A DNA stretch of 64,000 nt from Neoroseomonas terrae (GTDB lineage: Bacteria; Pseudomonadota; Alphaproteobacteria; Acetobacterales; Acetobacteraceae): contig NZ_JAAEDI010000025.1 in NCBI RefSeq assembly GCF_018129025.1, positions 25,969 to 89,968 of the forward strand, written 5' to 3'. The translations under genes and the position numbers were made by a program. The notes under the pieces are model-generated. The model saw only the letters and a list, made by a program, of their open reading frames with translations, had not been told where the DNA came from and did not search any database. The stretch's first letter is position 1. The number at the start of each line of letters is the position of its first letter. Below are positions 32,835 through 44,513 of this stretch, one piece after another.

Positions 32835-33608
32835 TCATCCACCGATCGCGATGGCGGAGAGTTGATGCCCGATCAGCCCGCCGCCCGCCAGCGTGCGGCG
32901 ACGGTGGCTGAAGAAGCTGTCGTCCAGCGCCAGGGTGTCATGTGGCGTGACCTCCACGGCAGTACCCGCCGCGGCGAGGCGCGCGGCGCAGTAGCCCGCG
33001 AGGTCGAACTGCCAGCGGTCCGGCTGGACGCCGTCGGCGAAGAAGCGCGCATCGGCCGCGTCGCGCGCCAGAACCGCGTCCCGCAGGTCGGCCGCGACCT
33101 CATAGGAGGGCTGGCGGATGCAGGGGCCGACGGCGGCGAGGATGGCTTCCCGCCGGGCGCCGAGTGCGACCATGGCGTCGATCGTCGCCTCCAGCACGCC
33201 GGCGACCGCCCCGCGCCACCCGGCATGGGCGGCGCCGATAACGCCCGCGCCCGGGTCGGCGAAGAGCACCGGCGCGCAGTCGGCGGTTAGCACGCCGAGG
33301 ACGACGCCCGGCCGCTTCGTGACCAGCGCATCGGCGCTCGGCCGGTCGGTGTCCGCCCATTGCGTGTCGAGCACGGCGACTTCTGTGCCGTGGACCTGCG
33401 TCAGCCCCGCGGGGACTGTCCCGGGCAGGCCAAGCGCGGCTGCCACGCGGCGCCGGTTCTCGCGCACCGCGGCCGGGTCGTCCTTGCCGCTCACCGAGCA
33501 GTTCAGAGAGGCATAAGGTCCGACGGATACGCCACCCCGGCGGGTGAAGAACCCGTGGGACAGGCCGCTGTGGATGGTGAGACTCTCGGCGGTGACGAAC
33601 TCGGCCAT
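32835..33608 (-). CDS. pgeF: PgeF/YfiH (multicopper-oxidase-like laccase domain) peptidoglycan editing factor
   Basis: The 257-residue protein has the YfiH/YlmD signatures GFFTRRGGVSVGPYASLN, the metal-site TADCAPVLF, AAHAGWRGAVAGV and GPCIRQPSYEV. The family includes a purine nucleoside phosphorylase/adenosine deaminase activity and a role in limiting L-Ser misincorporation in peptidoglycan precursors. It begins one base after the midA stop codon, so it shares a transcript with midA and lgt. Confidence 0.9.
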   Translation of the reverse strand: MAEFVTAESLTIHSGLSHGFFTRRGGVSVGPYASLNCSVSGKDDPAAVRENRRRVAAALGLPGTVPAGLTQVHGTEVAVLDTQWADTDRPSADALVTKRPGVVLGVLTADCAPVLFADPGAGVIGAAHAGWRGAVAGVLEATIDAMVALGARREAILAAVGPCIRQPSYEVAADLRDAVLARDAADARFFADGVQPDRWQFDLAGYCAARLAAAGTAVEVTPHDTLALDDSFFSHRRRTLAGGGLIGHQLSAIAIGG

Positions 33609-33609
33609 G

Positions 33610-34605
33610 TCAGGCGTCCTCGAATCCGGGAAGGGTCGGCAGCCCGGGATGGCAGAGGCAAAGCGCCTTGAACAGCCGGCCCATATGTTCGGGGGCGGTC
33701 AGGCGCTGCGCGGCGGCAAGGTGCCGTGTCGCGCTGCGTGGGTCGAGCCGGGCAAGGATGGCCGCGCGGGAGGACAGCCCCAGCCGCCCGAGGAAGAGGC
33801 CCTGCGGCAGCGGGCCCTGGGCGGTGGCCCCCGCTGCGCGCGCGGCGGCGGCAATGGCCGCGAAGTCGACATGCGCGGTGACGTCCGCCTGTCCCGGCGG
33901 ACCGAGCGGATCTGCGACGCCATGGGCGCTCATGGCCTGGAGACTGTCGCCAAAGCCGGATTCGGCCGGGCCGTAGTCGATGAACAGCGCCGCGCCGCCC
34001 TGGGAGGCCAGCCGGACGCCGAGCGCCGCGGCGATGCCGCGGGCCGGCTCGTTCACTTCCTGGATATCGCCCTCGGCGGCGGCGGGCAGGAGCGGGTGGT
34101 CGGTTGCCGGGCTCTCGACATAGGCGCCGGCCTCGACGAAGCGTTCCATCCAGGCTGCTCCGCGGCGAATGAACTGGCGGATCGGCAGGGCATCGAGAAA
34201 CTCGTTGCCGATGATGATCGCCGCGCCGGACGGCAGGGTCGCGATGCCGTCATGCCAGGTCGCCGTTCCCGCGCCGAGCCGCGCCGCCTGGACATCCCGC
34301 AGGCGCGGGGATGTCTCGATCAGATGGACCCGCAGGGCAGCGCGGAAGGCCGGGGCCATGTCCCCCGCCGCGCGCAGGGCATCGGCCATCAGCGTCCCGC
34401 GGCCGGGGCCGAGCTCGACCAGCAATACGGGGTCGGGGCGGCCCATGATCTCCCAGGTGACGGCGGCCCAGAGGCCGAGGCATTCCCCGAAAGCCTGGGT
34501 CAGTTCCGGGGCGGTGACGAAGTCACCGGTCGCGCCAAAGGGCTCGCGGGCGGCGTAGTAGGCGCTCGCGGCGCGGGCCATGAAGTGGTCGAGGCGTTCC
34601 GGCAC
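33610..34605 (-). CDS. SAM-dependent methyltransferase of the MidA/NDUFAF7 (DUF185) family
   Basis: The roughly 331-residue protein has FGATGDFVTAPELTQAFGE, the SAM motif LLVELGPGRGTLMADALR, GNEFLDALPIRQF and FIDYGPAESGFGDSLQAM. The eukaryotic relative methylates an arginine in the complex I subunit NDUFS2, and the bacterial role is likely similar. The usual N-terminus, about 15 residues upstream of ERLDHFMA, is missing: the frame runs into repeat copy E right after GTG 34605, my chosen start (ATG 34581 is the next option). The gene sits between lgt and pgeF in the usual order. Confidence 0.8.
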   Translation of the reverse strand: MPERLDHFMARAASAYYAAREPFGATGDFVTAPELTQAFGECLGLWAAVTWEIMGRPDPVLLVELGPGRGTLMADALRAAGDMAPAFRAALRVHLIETSPRLRDVQAARLGAGTATWHDGIATLPSGAAIIIGNEFLDALPIRQFIRRGAAWMERFVEAGAYVESPATDHPLLPAAAEGDIQEVNEPARGIAAALGVRLASQGGAALFIDYGPAESGFGDSLQAMSAHGVADPLGPPGQADVTAHVDFAAIAAAARAAGATAQGPLPQGLFLGRLGLSSRAAILARLDPRSATRHLAAAQRLTAPEHMGRLFKALCLCHPGLPTLPGFEDA

Positions 34606-34617
34606 GGCGGTCAGACC

Positions 34618-34869
34618 GGGGAGGGGCCTTGCCCCTCCCCGAACCCCACCCCACCAAAGGCCGAAGGGCCTTTGGAAACCTTGATTTGGTGTTGGGCAGT
34701 GTGTGGCTTCGGCCACGATGCGGGGTGCGTCGGGCCCGGCGACGAAACGGTGTCCTGGCGCGGTGCGCAAACGGCGTCTGACACCACGTGCCCGGAGCCA
34801 GGTTGAGGTTTCCAAAGGCCCTTCGGCCTTTGGCGGGGTGAGGTTTGGAGAGGGGCAGCGCCCCTCTCC
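34618..34869. repeat. Composite palindromic repeat, copy E
   Basis: The left arm has GGGGAGGGGC/GCCCCTCCCC (34618-34640) and CCAAAGGCC/GGCCTTTGG (34654-34675). The right arm has the inverted pair at 34812-34833 and 34847-34869. The element fills the gap between lgt and midA and begins 13 bases upstream of the midA start codon, so it may have removed the original 5' end of that gene. Confidence 0.8.
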
Positions 34870-34878
34870 AACACGCCC

Positions 34879-35682
34879 TTACGCCGCATCACGAGCCTTC
34901 GCCCGCAGCATCAGCCACCCCCCGACCAGCAGCATCGGGATCGACAGCAACTGCCCCATGGTCGCCCCCGCGAACAGGAAGCCGAGATGCGCGTCCGGCT
35001 GGCGGAAGAACTCGCCGATGATGCGCGCCACGCCGTACCCGGCGAGGAAGGCGCCGGAGAGGAAGCCGGGTCGGGCGCGGATGCTTTCCCGGTTTGCTAG
35101 GATCATCAGCACCGTAAACAGCGCGATGCCTTCAAGTCCGGCCTGGTAGAGCTGCGACGGGTGGCGCGGTTCCGGCCCGCCGGTCGGGAAGACCATGGCC
35201 CAAGGCACGTCCGGCGCGACCCGGCCCCAGAGTTCGCCGTTGATGAAGTTGGCGAGCCGCCCGAAAAACAGCCCGATCGGCACCACGCAGACGATGCGGT
35301 CGGCGAAGGCGACCCAGTCGATCGACAGGCGCCGGCAATACAGCCAGGTGGCGATGATCACGCCGAGCGCGCCGCCATGGAAGGACATGCCGCCATGCCA
35401 GACGGCCAGCGCTTCCCAAGGGGCGGTGACGTAGTAGCCCGGCCGGTAGAACAGCACGTAGCCGAGCCGTCCGCCGAGGATGATGCCGAGCGTCACCCAG
35501 GTGACGTAGTCGTCGACCTGCTCGGCGGTGGCGACCGGCGGCGTGCGCTGCACCATCCAGCGGGCCACCCGCCAGCCGAGGACGATGCCGGCAATGTAGG
35601 CGAGCGCATACCAGCGGATGGCGATCGGCCCGATCTCGATCAGAACGGGGTCGATCATGGGGAAAGGGATGGCGAAGAGCAT
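34879..35682 (-). CDS. lgt: Prolipoprotein diacylglyceryl transferase
   Basis: The 267-residue inner-membrane enzyme transfers diacylglyceryl from phosphatidylglycerol to the lipobox cysteine of prolipoproteins. Seven hydrophobic segments are evident. The Lgt blocks IRWYALAYIAGIVLGW, HGGMSFHGGALGV and GRLANFINGELWGR are intact; the last is the PROSITE signature region with the essential Arg and Glu. It overlaps the hldD stop codon by one base and ends ten bases before repeat copy E. Confidence 0.95.
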   Translation of the reverse strand: MLFAIPFPMIDPVLIEIGPIAIRWYALAYIAGIVLGWRVARWMVQRTPPVATAEQVDDYVTWVTLGIILGGRLGYVLFYRPGYYVTAPWEALAVWHGGMSFHGGALGVIIATWLYCRRLSIDWVAFADRIVCVVPIGLFFGRLANFINGELWGRVAPDVPWAMVFPTGGPEPRHPSQLYQAGLEGIALFTVLMILANRESIRARPGFLSGAFLAGYGVARIIGEFFRQPDAHLGFLFAGATMGQLLSIPMLLVGGWLMLRAKARDAA

Positions 35683-36665
35683 CAGGCGAAGGGGTCCTCG
35701 GCGTTGGCGAGCACGTCCTGGACATAGGACCGCACCCCGTCCTCGAGCGATGTCGGCGGGTGATCGAAGCCCACGGCGCGCAGGCGGTCCATGCGCGCCT
35801 CGGTGAAGTACTGGTATTTGCCGCGCAGGTCGTCCGGCATCGGGATGAAGCGTATGTCGGCGTTGCGGCCGAGGGCGGCGTAGATGGCGTGCGTCAGGTC
35901 GAGGAAGCTGCGCGCCTGGCCCGAGCCGATGTTATAGAGGCCCGAGGCCTGGGGGTTGCGCGCCAGCCAGAGCATCGCTGCGACGCAGTCCCGTACATGG
36001 ACGAAGTCGCGCTTCTGATCGCCGTCCGCGATGCCTTCGCGGTCGGAGGCGAAAAGCGTCGCCGGCTCGCCCTGCATGATCTGGTTGTACTTGTGCAGGA
36101 CGACCGAGGCCATGCGGCCCTTGTGATGCTCGTTCGGGCCGTAGACGTTGAAGAAGCGCAAGCCCGCCCAGTGCGGCGGGCGTTTGTGGCCGCGGGCGAG
36201 CATCTGCGCGACGCGCCGGTCGAAGGCGAGCTTCGACCAGCCGTAGAGGTTGAGCGGCCGCAGCTTCGCCAGCGCCTCGGCGCGGAGGTCGTCGTCGAAC
36301 CCCTGGCTGCCGTCGCCGTATGTCGCAGCCGAGGAGGCGTAGATGAAAGGAACGCCGGCCCCGGCGCACCAGTCCCACAGCATCTGCGGCAGGGCGATAT
36401 TGGTGCGGGCCACCAGGTCGCCGTCGGTTTCCGTGGTCGCGCTGATCGCGCCCATGTGGAACAGGGCCTTCACAGGCGGCGCCTTGGCCAGGAATTCGGG
36501 GAGGTCGTCCGGCGCAACGATCCCGGCGATCGGGTGCCTGGCGAGGTTGCGCCACTTGAGGCCCTGGCGGAGGCGGTCCACGACCACCACCTCTTCCCCC
36601 AGCCCGCACAGCGCGGCGACGAGATTGGAGCCGATGAATCCGGCCCCGCCGGTGACGATATGCAT
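35682..36665 (-). CDS. hldD: ADP-L-glycero-D-manno-heptose 6-epimerase
   Basis: The 327-residue extended SDR enzyme has VTGGAGFIGSNLVAAL, the active Tyr-X3-Lys in LNLYGWSKLAFDRR and FFNVYGPNEHHKGRMASV. HldD makes ADP-L-glycero-beta-D-manno-heptose for the lipopolysaccharide inner core. No other heptose gene is adjacent. ATG 36665 was chosen because it places the nucleotide motif at residues 4-20. The start codon is 105 bases from the divergently transcribed ubiK-like gene. Confidence 0.88.
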   Translation of the reverse strand: MHIVTGGAGFIGSNLVAALCGLGEEVVVVDRLRQGLKWRNLARHPIAGIVAPDDLPEFLAKAPPVKALFHMGAISATTETDGDLVARTNIALPQMLWDWCAGAGVPFIYASSAATYGDGSQGFDDDLRAEALAKLRPLNLYGWSKLAFDRRVAQMLARGHKRPPHWAGLRFFNVYGPNEHHKGRMASVVLHKYNQIMQGEPATLFASDREGIADGDQKRDFVHVRDCVAAMLWLARNPQASGLYNIGSGQARSFLDLTHAIYAALGRNADIRFIPMPDDLRGKYQYFTEARMDRLRAVGFDHPPTSLEDGVRSYVQDVLANAEDPFA

Positions 36666-36770
36666 GATCCGCTGGTTCCGTCGCCGCCCTTGAGACAGGG
36701 GCGCGCGCGGTATAGGCCCCGGTGGGACGGCCCCGCAAGCAAGCGGGCAACTATCACAGGAGAGCACGCC

Positions 36771-37061
36771 ATGGCCGGCGATGATGGTCGCGCAAAATTC
36801 ATGGATGACCTGGCCGGCATGGCCGGCGGCGCCTTCTCGGTCCTTCAGGGCATCCGTACCGAGGCCGAGCAGATGGCCCGATCCCAAACCGAGGCGATGA
36901 TCCGAAAGCTAGACCTGGTGAAGCGGGAGGAGCTGGACGCGGCCATGGAGGTCGCGCGGCGCGCCCGCGAACAGGCGGAGTCGCTTGAGACCCGCCTGGC
37001 CGCGCTGGAGGCTCGGCTTGCGGCGCTGAAGCCTGGCGCGGCATCCTCATCCGAAAGCTGA
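36771..37061 (+). CDS. ubiK: UbiK/BMFP family ubiquinone biosynthesis accessory factor
   Basis: The 96-residue protein has the family's membrane-association region (KFMDDLAGMAGGAFSVLQ) and a C-terminal coiled coil (REELDAAMEVARRAREQAES). UbiK is an accessory factor for aerobic ubiquinone synthesis and associates with membrane and UbiJ. An AGGAGA site lies upstream of ATG 36771. The divergent hldD gene and this one share a 105-base promoter gap. Confidence 0.85.
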   Translation: MAGDDGRAKFMDDLAGMAGGAFSVLQGIRTEAEQMARSQTEAMIRKLDLVKREELDAAMEVARRAREQAESLETRLAALEARLAALKPGAASSSES

Positions 37062-37144
37062 GGAAGAGTTTGCAACCATCGTGGGCTTGCAGCGTGATTC
37101 CGCGTCTGCGTAGTCTGCCCCTAGTTGTCGGCCACCGGATTCGT

Positions 37145-37160
37145 CCCCAAGATCTTGGGG
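37145..37160. promoter_or_regulatory. Perfect 16-base palindrome upstream of the ybjN-like gene
   Basis: CCCCAAGATCTTGGGG is a perfect palindrome in the 135-base gap after ubiK, 36 bases before the ATG of the next gene. It could be a regulator site or a small mRNA hairpin in the 5' leader. Flanking CCACC and GGTGG segments extend the symmetry. Confidence 0.4.
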
Positions 37161-37196
37161 GTGGCTCGGTGGCCCGTCAGGCCAAGGAGGTGCCGC

Positions 37197-37700
37197 ATGT
37201 CCGCCTCTCTCCAGTTGGACCGTGACCGGTCTTCCAACCCGCTGGACATCCTCGAACAGATTATCGCCTCCAACGAATGGGCCTTCGAACGCCGCTCGGA
37301 TGGTGAGATGGCGGCCGAGGCACCCGGCAAGTGGTGCGACTACGGTCTGCACTTCTCATGGTCGCATGAGATCAGCGCCATGGCCTTCACCTGCGCCTTC
37401 GATATGAAGGTCCCGGCGGATCGCCGGGAGAAGCTCTACGAATTGCTGGCGCTGGCGAATGACCGGCTGTGGATCGGGCATTTCGGCATCGAGGCGGAGG
37501 ACGGCGTGCCGGTGTTCCGCCATTCCGTGCTGCTGCGCGGCGCGCAGGGCGCGTCGGCCGAGAGCCTCGAGGACATGGTCGACATAGCGATCACGGAATG
37601 CGAGCGCTTCTTCCCGGCCTTCCAGTTCGTGCTGTGGGGCGGCAAGGCGCCAGCCGAGGCGCTGGCGGCGTCCATGCTCGACTGCGTCGGGGAGGCCTGA
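37197..37700 (+). CDS. YbjN domain-containing protein
   Basis: The 167-residue protein has NPLDILEQIIASNEWAFERR and DYGLHFSWSHEISAMAFTCAF, as in the YbjN family, then a C-terminal ECERFFPAFQFVLWGGK segment. It is thought to adopt a type III secretion chaperone-like fold in other bacteria, and its exact job is unknown. An AAGGAGG site precedes ATG 37197. It follows ubiK, but the gap and the palindrome suggest a separate promoter. Confidence 0.82.
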   Translation: MSASLQLDRDRSSNPLDILEQIIASNEWAFERRSDGEMAAEAPGKWCDYGLHFSWSHEISAMAFTCAFDMKVPADRREKLYELLALANDRLWIGHFGIEAEDGVPVFRHSVLLRGAQGASAESLEDMVDIAITECERFFPAFQFVLWGGKAPAEALAASMLDCVGEA

Positions 37701-37996
37701 TCGCCGCGCGCCGGGGTGGCCACACCGCCCCGCCACGCATGCTGATTACGGATATTGGCGAGCGGCGACAGCGGATCGTTCCCGTTGGACGGGGCGACGC
37801 CGGTGGGTGGCGCGAGGCCGCCTACACGGCCAGTCGGCTCCGGCCTCTCGGCAGGACGTCCCGCTTCCCTCCTGAAACGGGCCGCCTTGGCCGTGTCGCA
37901 AGGGGCGCTTAGCTGGAACAGCGGGGAAGCTGGAGGGGGGGGCCATCTCCAGACCCCGCACGCTCCCAACCGGTTCCTACCCGTGCGAATCGCTCC

Positions 37997-38461
37997 TCAC
38001 ACCCCCCGCGCGCATTGCAGCAGTGTCACCGGTCGGCCGGGAGCGATCTGAAGGTCGATTTCGTCCGGCGTGGTCCAGCCCAGGGTTTCGATCCCACCCC
38101 CGGTCGGCGGGTCCAGCCCGCGTTCCGTCGGGGGGCCGAATAGCCGTTCCAGCCGGGCGCGCAGGATCGGCCCCTGGATCTCATCCGCCTGAGCGGAAAT
38201 GCAGACCAGCCCGCCGGTCCGCCCATCGAAGGCGAAGGCAACGCGTAGGCGCAGGGTGCCACTGCTGAACTCGCCGCCGACGCGATACTCCATGCGAGCG
38301 GAGGGGATCGGTCGGCGGTCGCCGGCCGCCAGGGTGCGGGCCTGGCCGCGCAGAGCGGCGATAACCTGCGTCTCGGACATACCCCAGCGGGTGTTTTCCC
38401 AGTGCGCGTGCGCCGGCGTCGCCGCCAGCGCCAGGAAGCCCGCCGCGAACGCCGCGCGCAT
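37997..38461 (-). CDS. Exported protein of unknown function
   Basis: The 154-residue protein starts with a Sec signal peptide (MRAAFAAGFLALAATPAHAH), with likely cleavage after AHA. The mature part opens with WENTRWGMSETQVIAALRGQ and ends in two short beta-rich blocks; no known domain is evident. It starts two bases after the secA stop codon, so the two should share a transcript. The 296 bases on its other side, toward ybjN, hold no clear gene. Confidence 0.72.
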   Translation of the reverse strand: MRAAFAAGFLALAATPAHAHWENTRWGMSETQVIAALRGQARTLAAGDRRPIPSARMEYRVGGEFSSGTLRLRVAFAFDGRTGGLVCISAQADEIQGPILRARLERLFGPPTERGLDPPTGGGIETLGWTTPDEIDLQIAPGRPVTLLQCARGV

Positions 38462-38463
38462 GA

Positions 38464-41208
<2,745 letters not shown>

Positions 41209-41621
41209 CGGGGGCGTCAGTCTCCGTCGGGCGGGGCATGCCCGGTCGCGCGCGCCGTGAGGCAACACGCAGTACGCCGCCCGGGAGCGGGTCGACGCAG
41301 CCGCGGGAGAGATAGGCGGGGCAGGGGGGCGGGTCAACGAAGCGGCAGGGGTTTTACTGGATGCCCCGGCGCCCGGCCGGAGCGGATCCGCACGTACGAA
41401 CCACCTCGCCACAGGCCGAAAAACCTTTGGAAACCGACACTTACTTCCGGACTGGGCGCGCGGGAATCGAGGAGGATAGGCGGATCGGGGCACGTAGGAA
41501 GGTAGACGACGGGTAAGATGTGCGTGCGGCTGGCGGTTCCTGCGAGGCCGACTCCCGCGGCTCGCTTGTCGGCTCCGGGCGCATCGGCCATGTTCCGCCG
41601 GTCTCCCGCCCCCGAGGCCCC
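41209..41621. other. Divergent promoter region between secA and ppiC
   Basis: This 413-base stretch holds no convincing gene. It must contain the secA promoter on the minus strand and the ppiC promoter on the plus strand. I cannot place either with confidence. A degenerate half of the dispersed repeat family lies at 41407-41435. Confidence 0.5.
41407..41435. repeat. Half copy (F) of the composite palindromic repeat
   Basis: CGCCACAGGCCGAAAAACCT and the following TTGGAAACC match the inner hairpin arm of copies A-E (CGCCAAAGGCCGAAGGGCCT and so on) with a few changes. There is no opposite arm and no GAGGGGC hairpin nearby. It looks like a decayed single arm. Confidence 0.6.
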
Positions 41622-42596
41622 ATGACCCTCCGCCTTCGCCCCGCCCATTCCCTTCGCATGGGCCTCGCCCTCGCGGCCGTGCTAGGCGCGACGCCGCTTG
41701 GCGCGCAGCAGCCGCCGGTCCCTGCGCCGGCTCCGGCGCCGGCACAGGCGCCCGTCCCCGCGGAGGCTCCTGCTCCCTCTGCCCCGGGCGACACGGTCGT
41801 CGCGCGGGTGGATGGCGACACGATCACCCTTGCGGACCTCGCCGCGGCCGCCCGCGAACTGCCGGAGGAACTGCGCGGCGCCCCGCCGAACGTGCTTTAT
41901 CCTCTCCTGCTCGATCAGCTCATCGCCGGCCGCGCCGTGACCGCCGCCGCGCGCCGGGCCGGGCTCGACCGGGACGAGGCGGTGCGCGCCCGCATCCGCC
42001 GGGCCGAGGAACAGGAACTGCAACAGGCTTGGCTGACCGCCGAGATCGCCACCCGGGTCACCGACGCCGCGGTGCGCGCCCGCTACGAGCAGCAGACGGC
42101 GAACCGCCCGGCCGAGGAGGAGGTGCACGCCCGCCACATCCTGGTGCCGGCCGAGGCCGAAGCGCGGGCCGCACTGGCCGAGGTACGCGGCGGCGCCGAC
42201 TTCGCCGAGGTCGCCCGGCGGCGCTCGACCGGCCCGGGCACCCGGGAAGGCGGGGATCTCGGCTTCTTCCGGCGAGGCGACATGGTCCCGGAATTCGCCG
42301 AGGCCGCCTTCGCGCTCCAGCCCGGCCAGGTCAGCGAGAACCCGGTGCGTTCCCCCTTCGGCTGGCACGTGATCAAGGTCGAGGCCCGCCGCCCCGCCAC
42401 CCCGCCGGCCTTCGAGGAAGTGGCTCAGGCGATCCGCCAGCAATTGCTGGAAGCTGAAGTGCAGGCGGCCGTCGAGCGCGCCCGCAACGCGGCGCAGGTC
42501 GAACGCTTCAACCTCGATGGATCGACCCCGCGCCCCACGGATTCCGCCGAGCCGCCGGCGCCGGCGTCGCGCCCCGGCGCCCCGGCGCGCCGCTGA
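41622..42596 (+). CDS. Periplasmic PpiC-type (parvulin) peptidyl-prolyl isomerase
   Basis: The 324-residue protein has a signal peptide ([20 protein letters not shown], cleaved after LGA), a proline-alanine spacer, a SurA_N-like helical region near residues 60-150, and a parvulin domain with [20 protein letters not shown] and [20 protein letters not shown]. It should fold outer-membrane or exported proteins, which fits its location beside secA. The C-terminus is a long proline-rich tail. argJ begins 41 bases downstream, a common alphaproteobacterial order. Confidence 0.9.
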   Translation: MTLRLRPAHSLRMGLALAAVLGATPLGAQQPPVPAPAPAPAQAPVPAEAPAPSAPGDTVVARVDGDTITLADLAAAARELPEELRGAPPNVLYPLLLDQLIAGRAVTAAARRAGLDRDEAVRARIRRAEEQELQQAWLTAEIATRVTDAAVRARYEQQTANRPAEEEVHARHILVPAEAEARAALAEVRGGADFAEVARRRSTGPGTREGGDLGFFRRGDMVPEFAEAAFALQPGQVSENPVRSPFGWHVIKVEARRPATPPAFEEVAQAIRQQLLEAEVQAAVERARNAAQVERFNLDGSTPRPTDSAEPPAPASRPGAPARR

Positions 42597-42637
42597 GCAA
42601 AACCCTTCCGGACAACGAAGACCCGCCGAGGACGACC

Positions 42638-43867
42638 ATGGCTCATCCTGTTTCCCCGCTCGCCTTGCCGATGCCCGAACTGCCGCCGATCGCCGGCGTG
42701 CGTGTCGCTACCGGCGTGGCCGAGATCCGCTACCGTGCGCGGGAGGATGTGATGGCCATGGCCTTCCCGGCCGGGACGACCGTGGCCGGCGTGTTCACCA
42801 AGAACCGGTGCCCCGGCGCGCCGGTGGAATGGTCGCGCGCCGCCCTGAAGTCGGGCAAGGCGCGCGGACTGGTCGTCACCTCGGGCAATTCCAACGTCTT
42901 CACCGGCAAGGCCGGCCGCGAGACCTGCGAGCAGACCGCCGCCGCCGCCGCGCAGATCCTCGGCTGCAAGCCGAAGGAGATCTTCCTGGCCTCCACCGGC
43001 GTGATCGGCGAGCGCCTGCCGACCGAGAAGCTGGTCGGCGCCCTGCCAAAGGTGTTCGATGCGGTGGCCGAGGCCGGCTTTGCCCATGCCGCCAAGGCGA
43101 TCATGACCACCGACACCTTCCCCAAGGCGTCGGTCCACACCGCCACGATCGGCGACACGACGGTGACCATCGCCGGCATCGCCAAGGGATCGGGCATGAT
43201 CGCGCCGGACATGGCGACGATGCTGTCCTTCCTGGCGACCGACGCGAAGATCCCGGCCGCGGCGCTGCAGGCGTTGCTGAAGAAGGGCTGCGACAAGTCC
43301 TTCAACTGCGTCACGGTCGATTCCGACACCTCGACCTCGGATACGGTTCTGCTGTTCGCGACGGGTGCGGCGAAGCACCCCCGCGTGCCGGCGGAAGGCG
43401 GACCGATCCTGAAGGACTTCGCTCGCGCCCTGAACGCCGTGCTGATGGACCTGGCGCTGATGGTCGCGCGCGACGGCGAGGGTGCGCAGAAGCTGATCCA
43501 GATCGACGTGACCGGGGCCACGACCGCCCGATCGGCGCACAGGATCGCGATGTGCATCGCCAATTCGCCGCTGGTGAAGACTGCGATCGCCGGCGAGGAC
43601 GCGAATTGGGGCCGCATCGTCATGGCCGTCGGCAAGTCCGGCGAGCCGGCCGATCGCGACCTGCTGTCCATCGCCGTGGGCGGCGTCTGGATGGCGAAGG
43701 ATGGCGGCGTGGTCGATGGCTATGACGAGACGCCGGTCGTCGCGCACATGAAGGGGCGCGAGGTTGAGATCACGGTCGATATCGGGCTGGGCAAGGGCAA
43801 GGCCACGGTGTGGACCTGCGACCTGACGCATGGCTACATCGACATCAATGGATCGTACCGGTCATAG
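42638..43867 (+). CDS. argJ: Bifunctional ornithine acetyltransferase / N-acetylglutamate synthase
   Basis: The 409-residue protein performs acetyl recycling in arginine synthesis. It self-cleaves before the Thr of KGSGMIAPDMATMLSF into two chains. VFTKNRCPGAPVEW at the N-terminus and NWGRIVMAVGKSG near the C-terminus are typical. Because no separate argA activity is visible, a bifunctional enzyme is the likely form, although monofunctional ArgJ proteins look similar. It follows ppiC and is followed by convergent hairpins. Confidence 0.95.
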   Translation: MAHPVSPLALPMPELPPIAGVRVATGVAEIRYRAREDVMAMAFPAGTTVAGVFTKNRCPGAPVEWSRAALKSGKARGLVVTSGNSNVFTGKAGRETCEQTAAAAAQILGCKPKEIFLASTGVIGERLPTEKLVGALPKVFDAVAEAGFAHAAKAIMTTDTFPKASVHTATIGDTTVTIAGIAKGSGMIAPDMATMLSFLATDAKIPAAALQALLKKGCDKSFNCVTVDSDTSTSDTVLLFATGAAKHPRVPAEGGPILKDFARALNAVLMDLALMVARDGEGAQKLIQIDVTGATTARSAHRIAMCIANSPLVKTAIAGEDANWGRIVMAVGKSGEPADRDLLSIAVGGVWMAKDGGVVDGYDETPVVAHMKGREVEITVDIGLGKGKATVWTCDLTHGYIDINGSYRS

Positions 43868-43921
43868 GCCCTTTGGTCCTCTATGGGCCAAGTTGTCGCT
43901 GAGCCTGCGACGGCGGTCGTT

Positions 43922-43987
43922 CAGTTACTCTCGCACCGGGAAGCGCATGCGAGAGCAACTGAGGCGGGCCTGATCATTCGGCCCGCC
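43922..43987. terminator. Pair of hairpins between argJ and the convergent ridA-like gene
   Basis: CAGTT-A-CTCTCGCA and TGCGAGAG-C-AACTG (43922-43961) form a 13-base stem with one mismatch. GGCGGGCC and GGCCCGCC (43963-43987) form a second, 8-base stem. They lie in the 243-base gap between two converging genes, which fits a bidirectional terminator. T tracts are poor. Nothing else is seen in this gap. Confidence 0.5.
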
Positions 43988-44110
43988 GGGAAGAGTGTCG
44001 CCGATGCCACCGCGCCGTGGCGCATTACTCTGCAGTCGGCAGTCCAATTCCATATCTGTAGAAGCTCTTGGCATGCTTCGGATCGCGGCAACCGCCGCGA
44101 TCCGGCGCCG

Positions 44111-44512
44111 CTACGCCACCGCGATGCAGTCGATCGACACCAGGAAGTCCGGATGCGCGAGCCGGACCGACTCCGTCGTCTGCCGCGCCGGGTAGTTGCC
44201 GTCCTTGAAGAAGGTCTTGAAGGTCGCATCGAACTCCGCGTAGCGGCCCATGTCCGTCAGCGCGACGTTCATCTTCACGGCGTTCTCCAGCGACGTGCCA
44301 GCTTCCTCCAGGATCGCCTGCATATTCGTCATGACCTGACGGACCTGCGCGATCAGGTCGCCCTTGTCGATCGTCGCGGCCATGCGCTCCGCGCCGCGGA
44401 ACGGCGTCACGCCGGTCACGAAGACGAAGCCGCCCGCCTTCACCGCGTGGTTCACCCCCGAACGCATCGGCGTTACGCGGGGGGAGGTGATGATCTGTCT
44501 GTCCATGGTCAT
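44111..44512 (-). CDS. RidA/YjgF family enamine/imine deaminase
   Basis: The 133-residue protein has VKAGGFVFVTGVTPF, the family's Asn-containing NMQAILEEAGTSLENAVKMNVAL and a C-terminal ARQTTESVRLAHPDFLVSI. The usual ester-binding Arg appears as ARQT, where many members have GPAR or YPAR, so it may belong to a subgroup with a different substrate. It starts two bases after the stop of the Bug receptor gene, so the two are probably one transcript. Confidence 0.82.
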   Translation of the reverse strand: MTMDRQIITSPRVTPMRSGVNHAVKAGGFVFVTGVTPFRGAERMAATIDKGDLIAQVRQVMTNMQAILEEAGTSLENAVKMNVALTDMGRYAEFDATFKTFFKDGNYPARQTTESVRLAHPDFLVSIDCIAVA

Positions 44513-44513
44513 C

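Noticed and set aside
193..34869. Copies A-E read as CRISPR or as an insertion sequence.
   Set aside because: They are dispersed rather than arrayed, there are no cas genes, and no transposase or target-site duplication could be shown.
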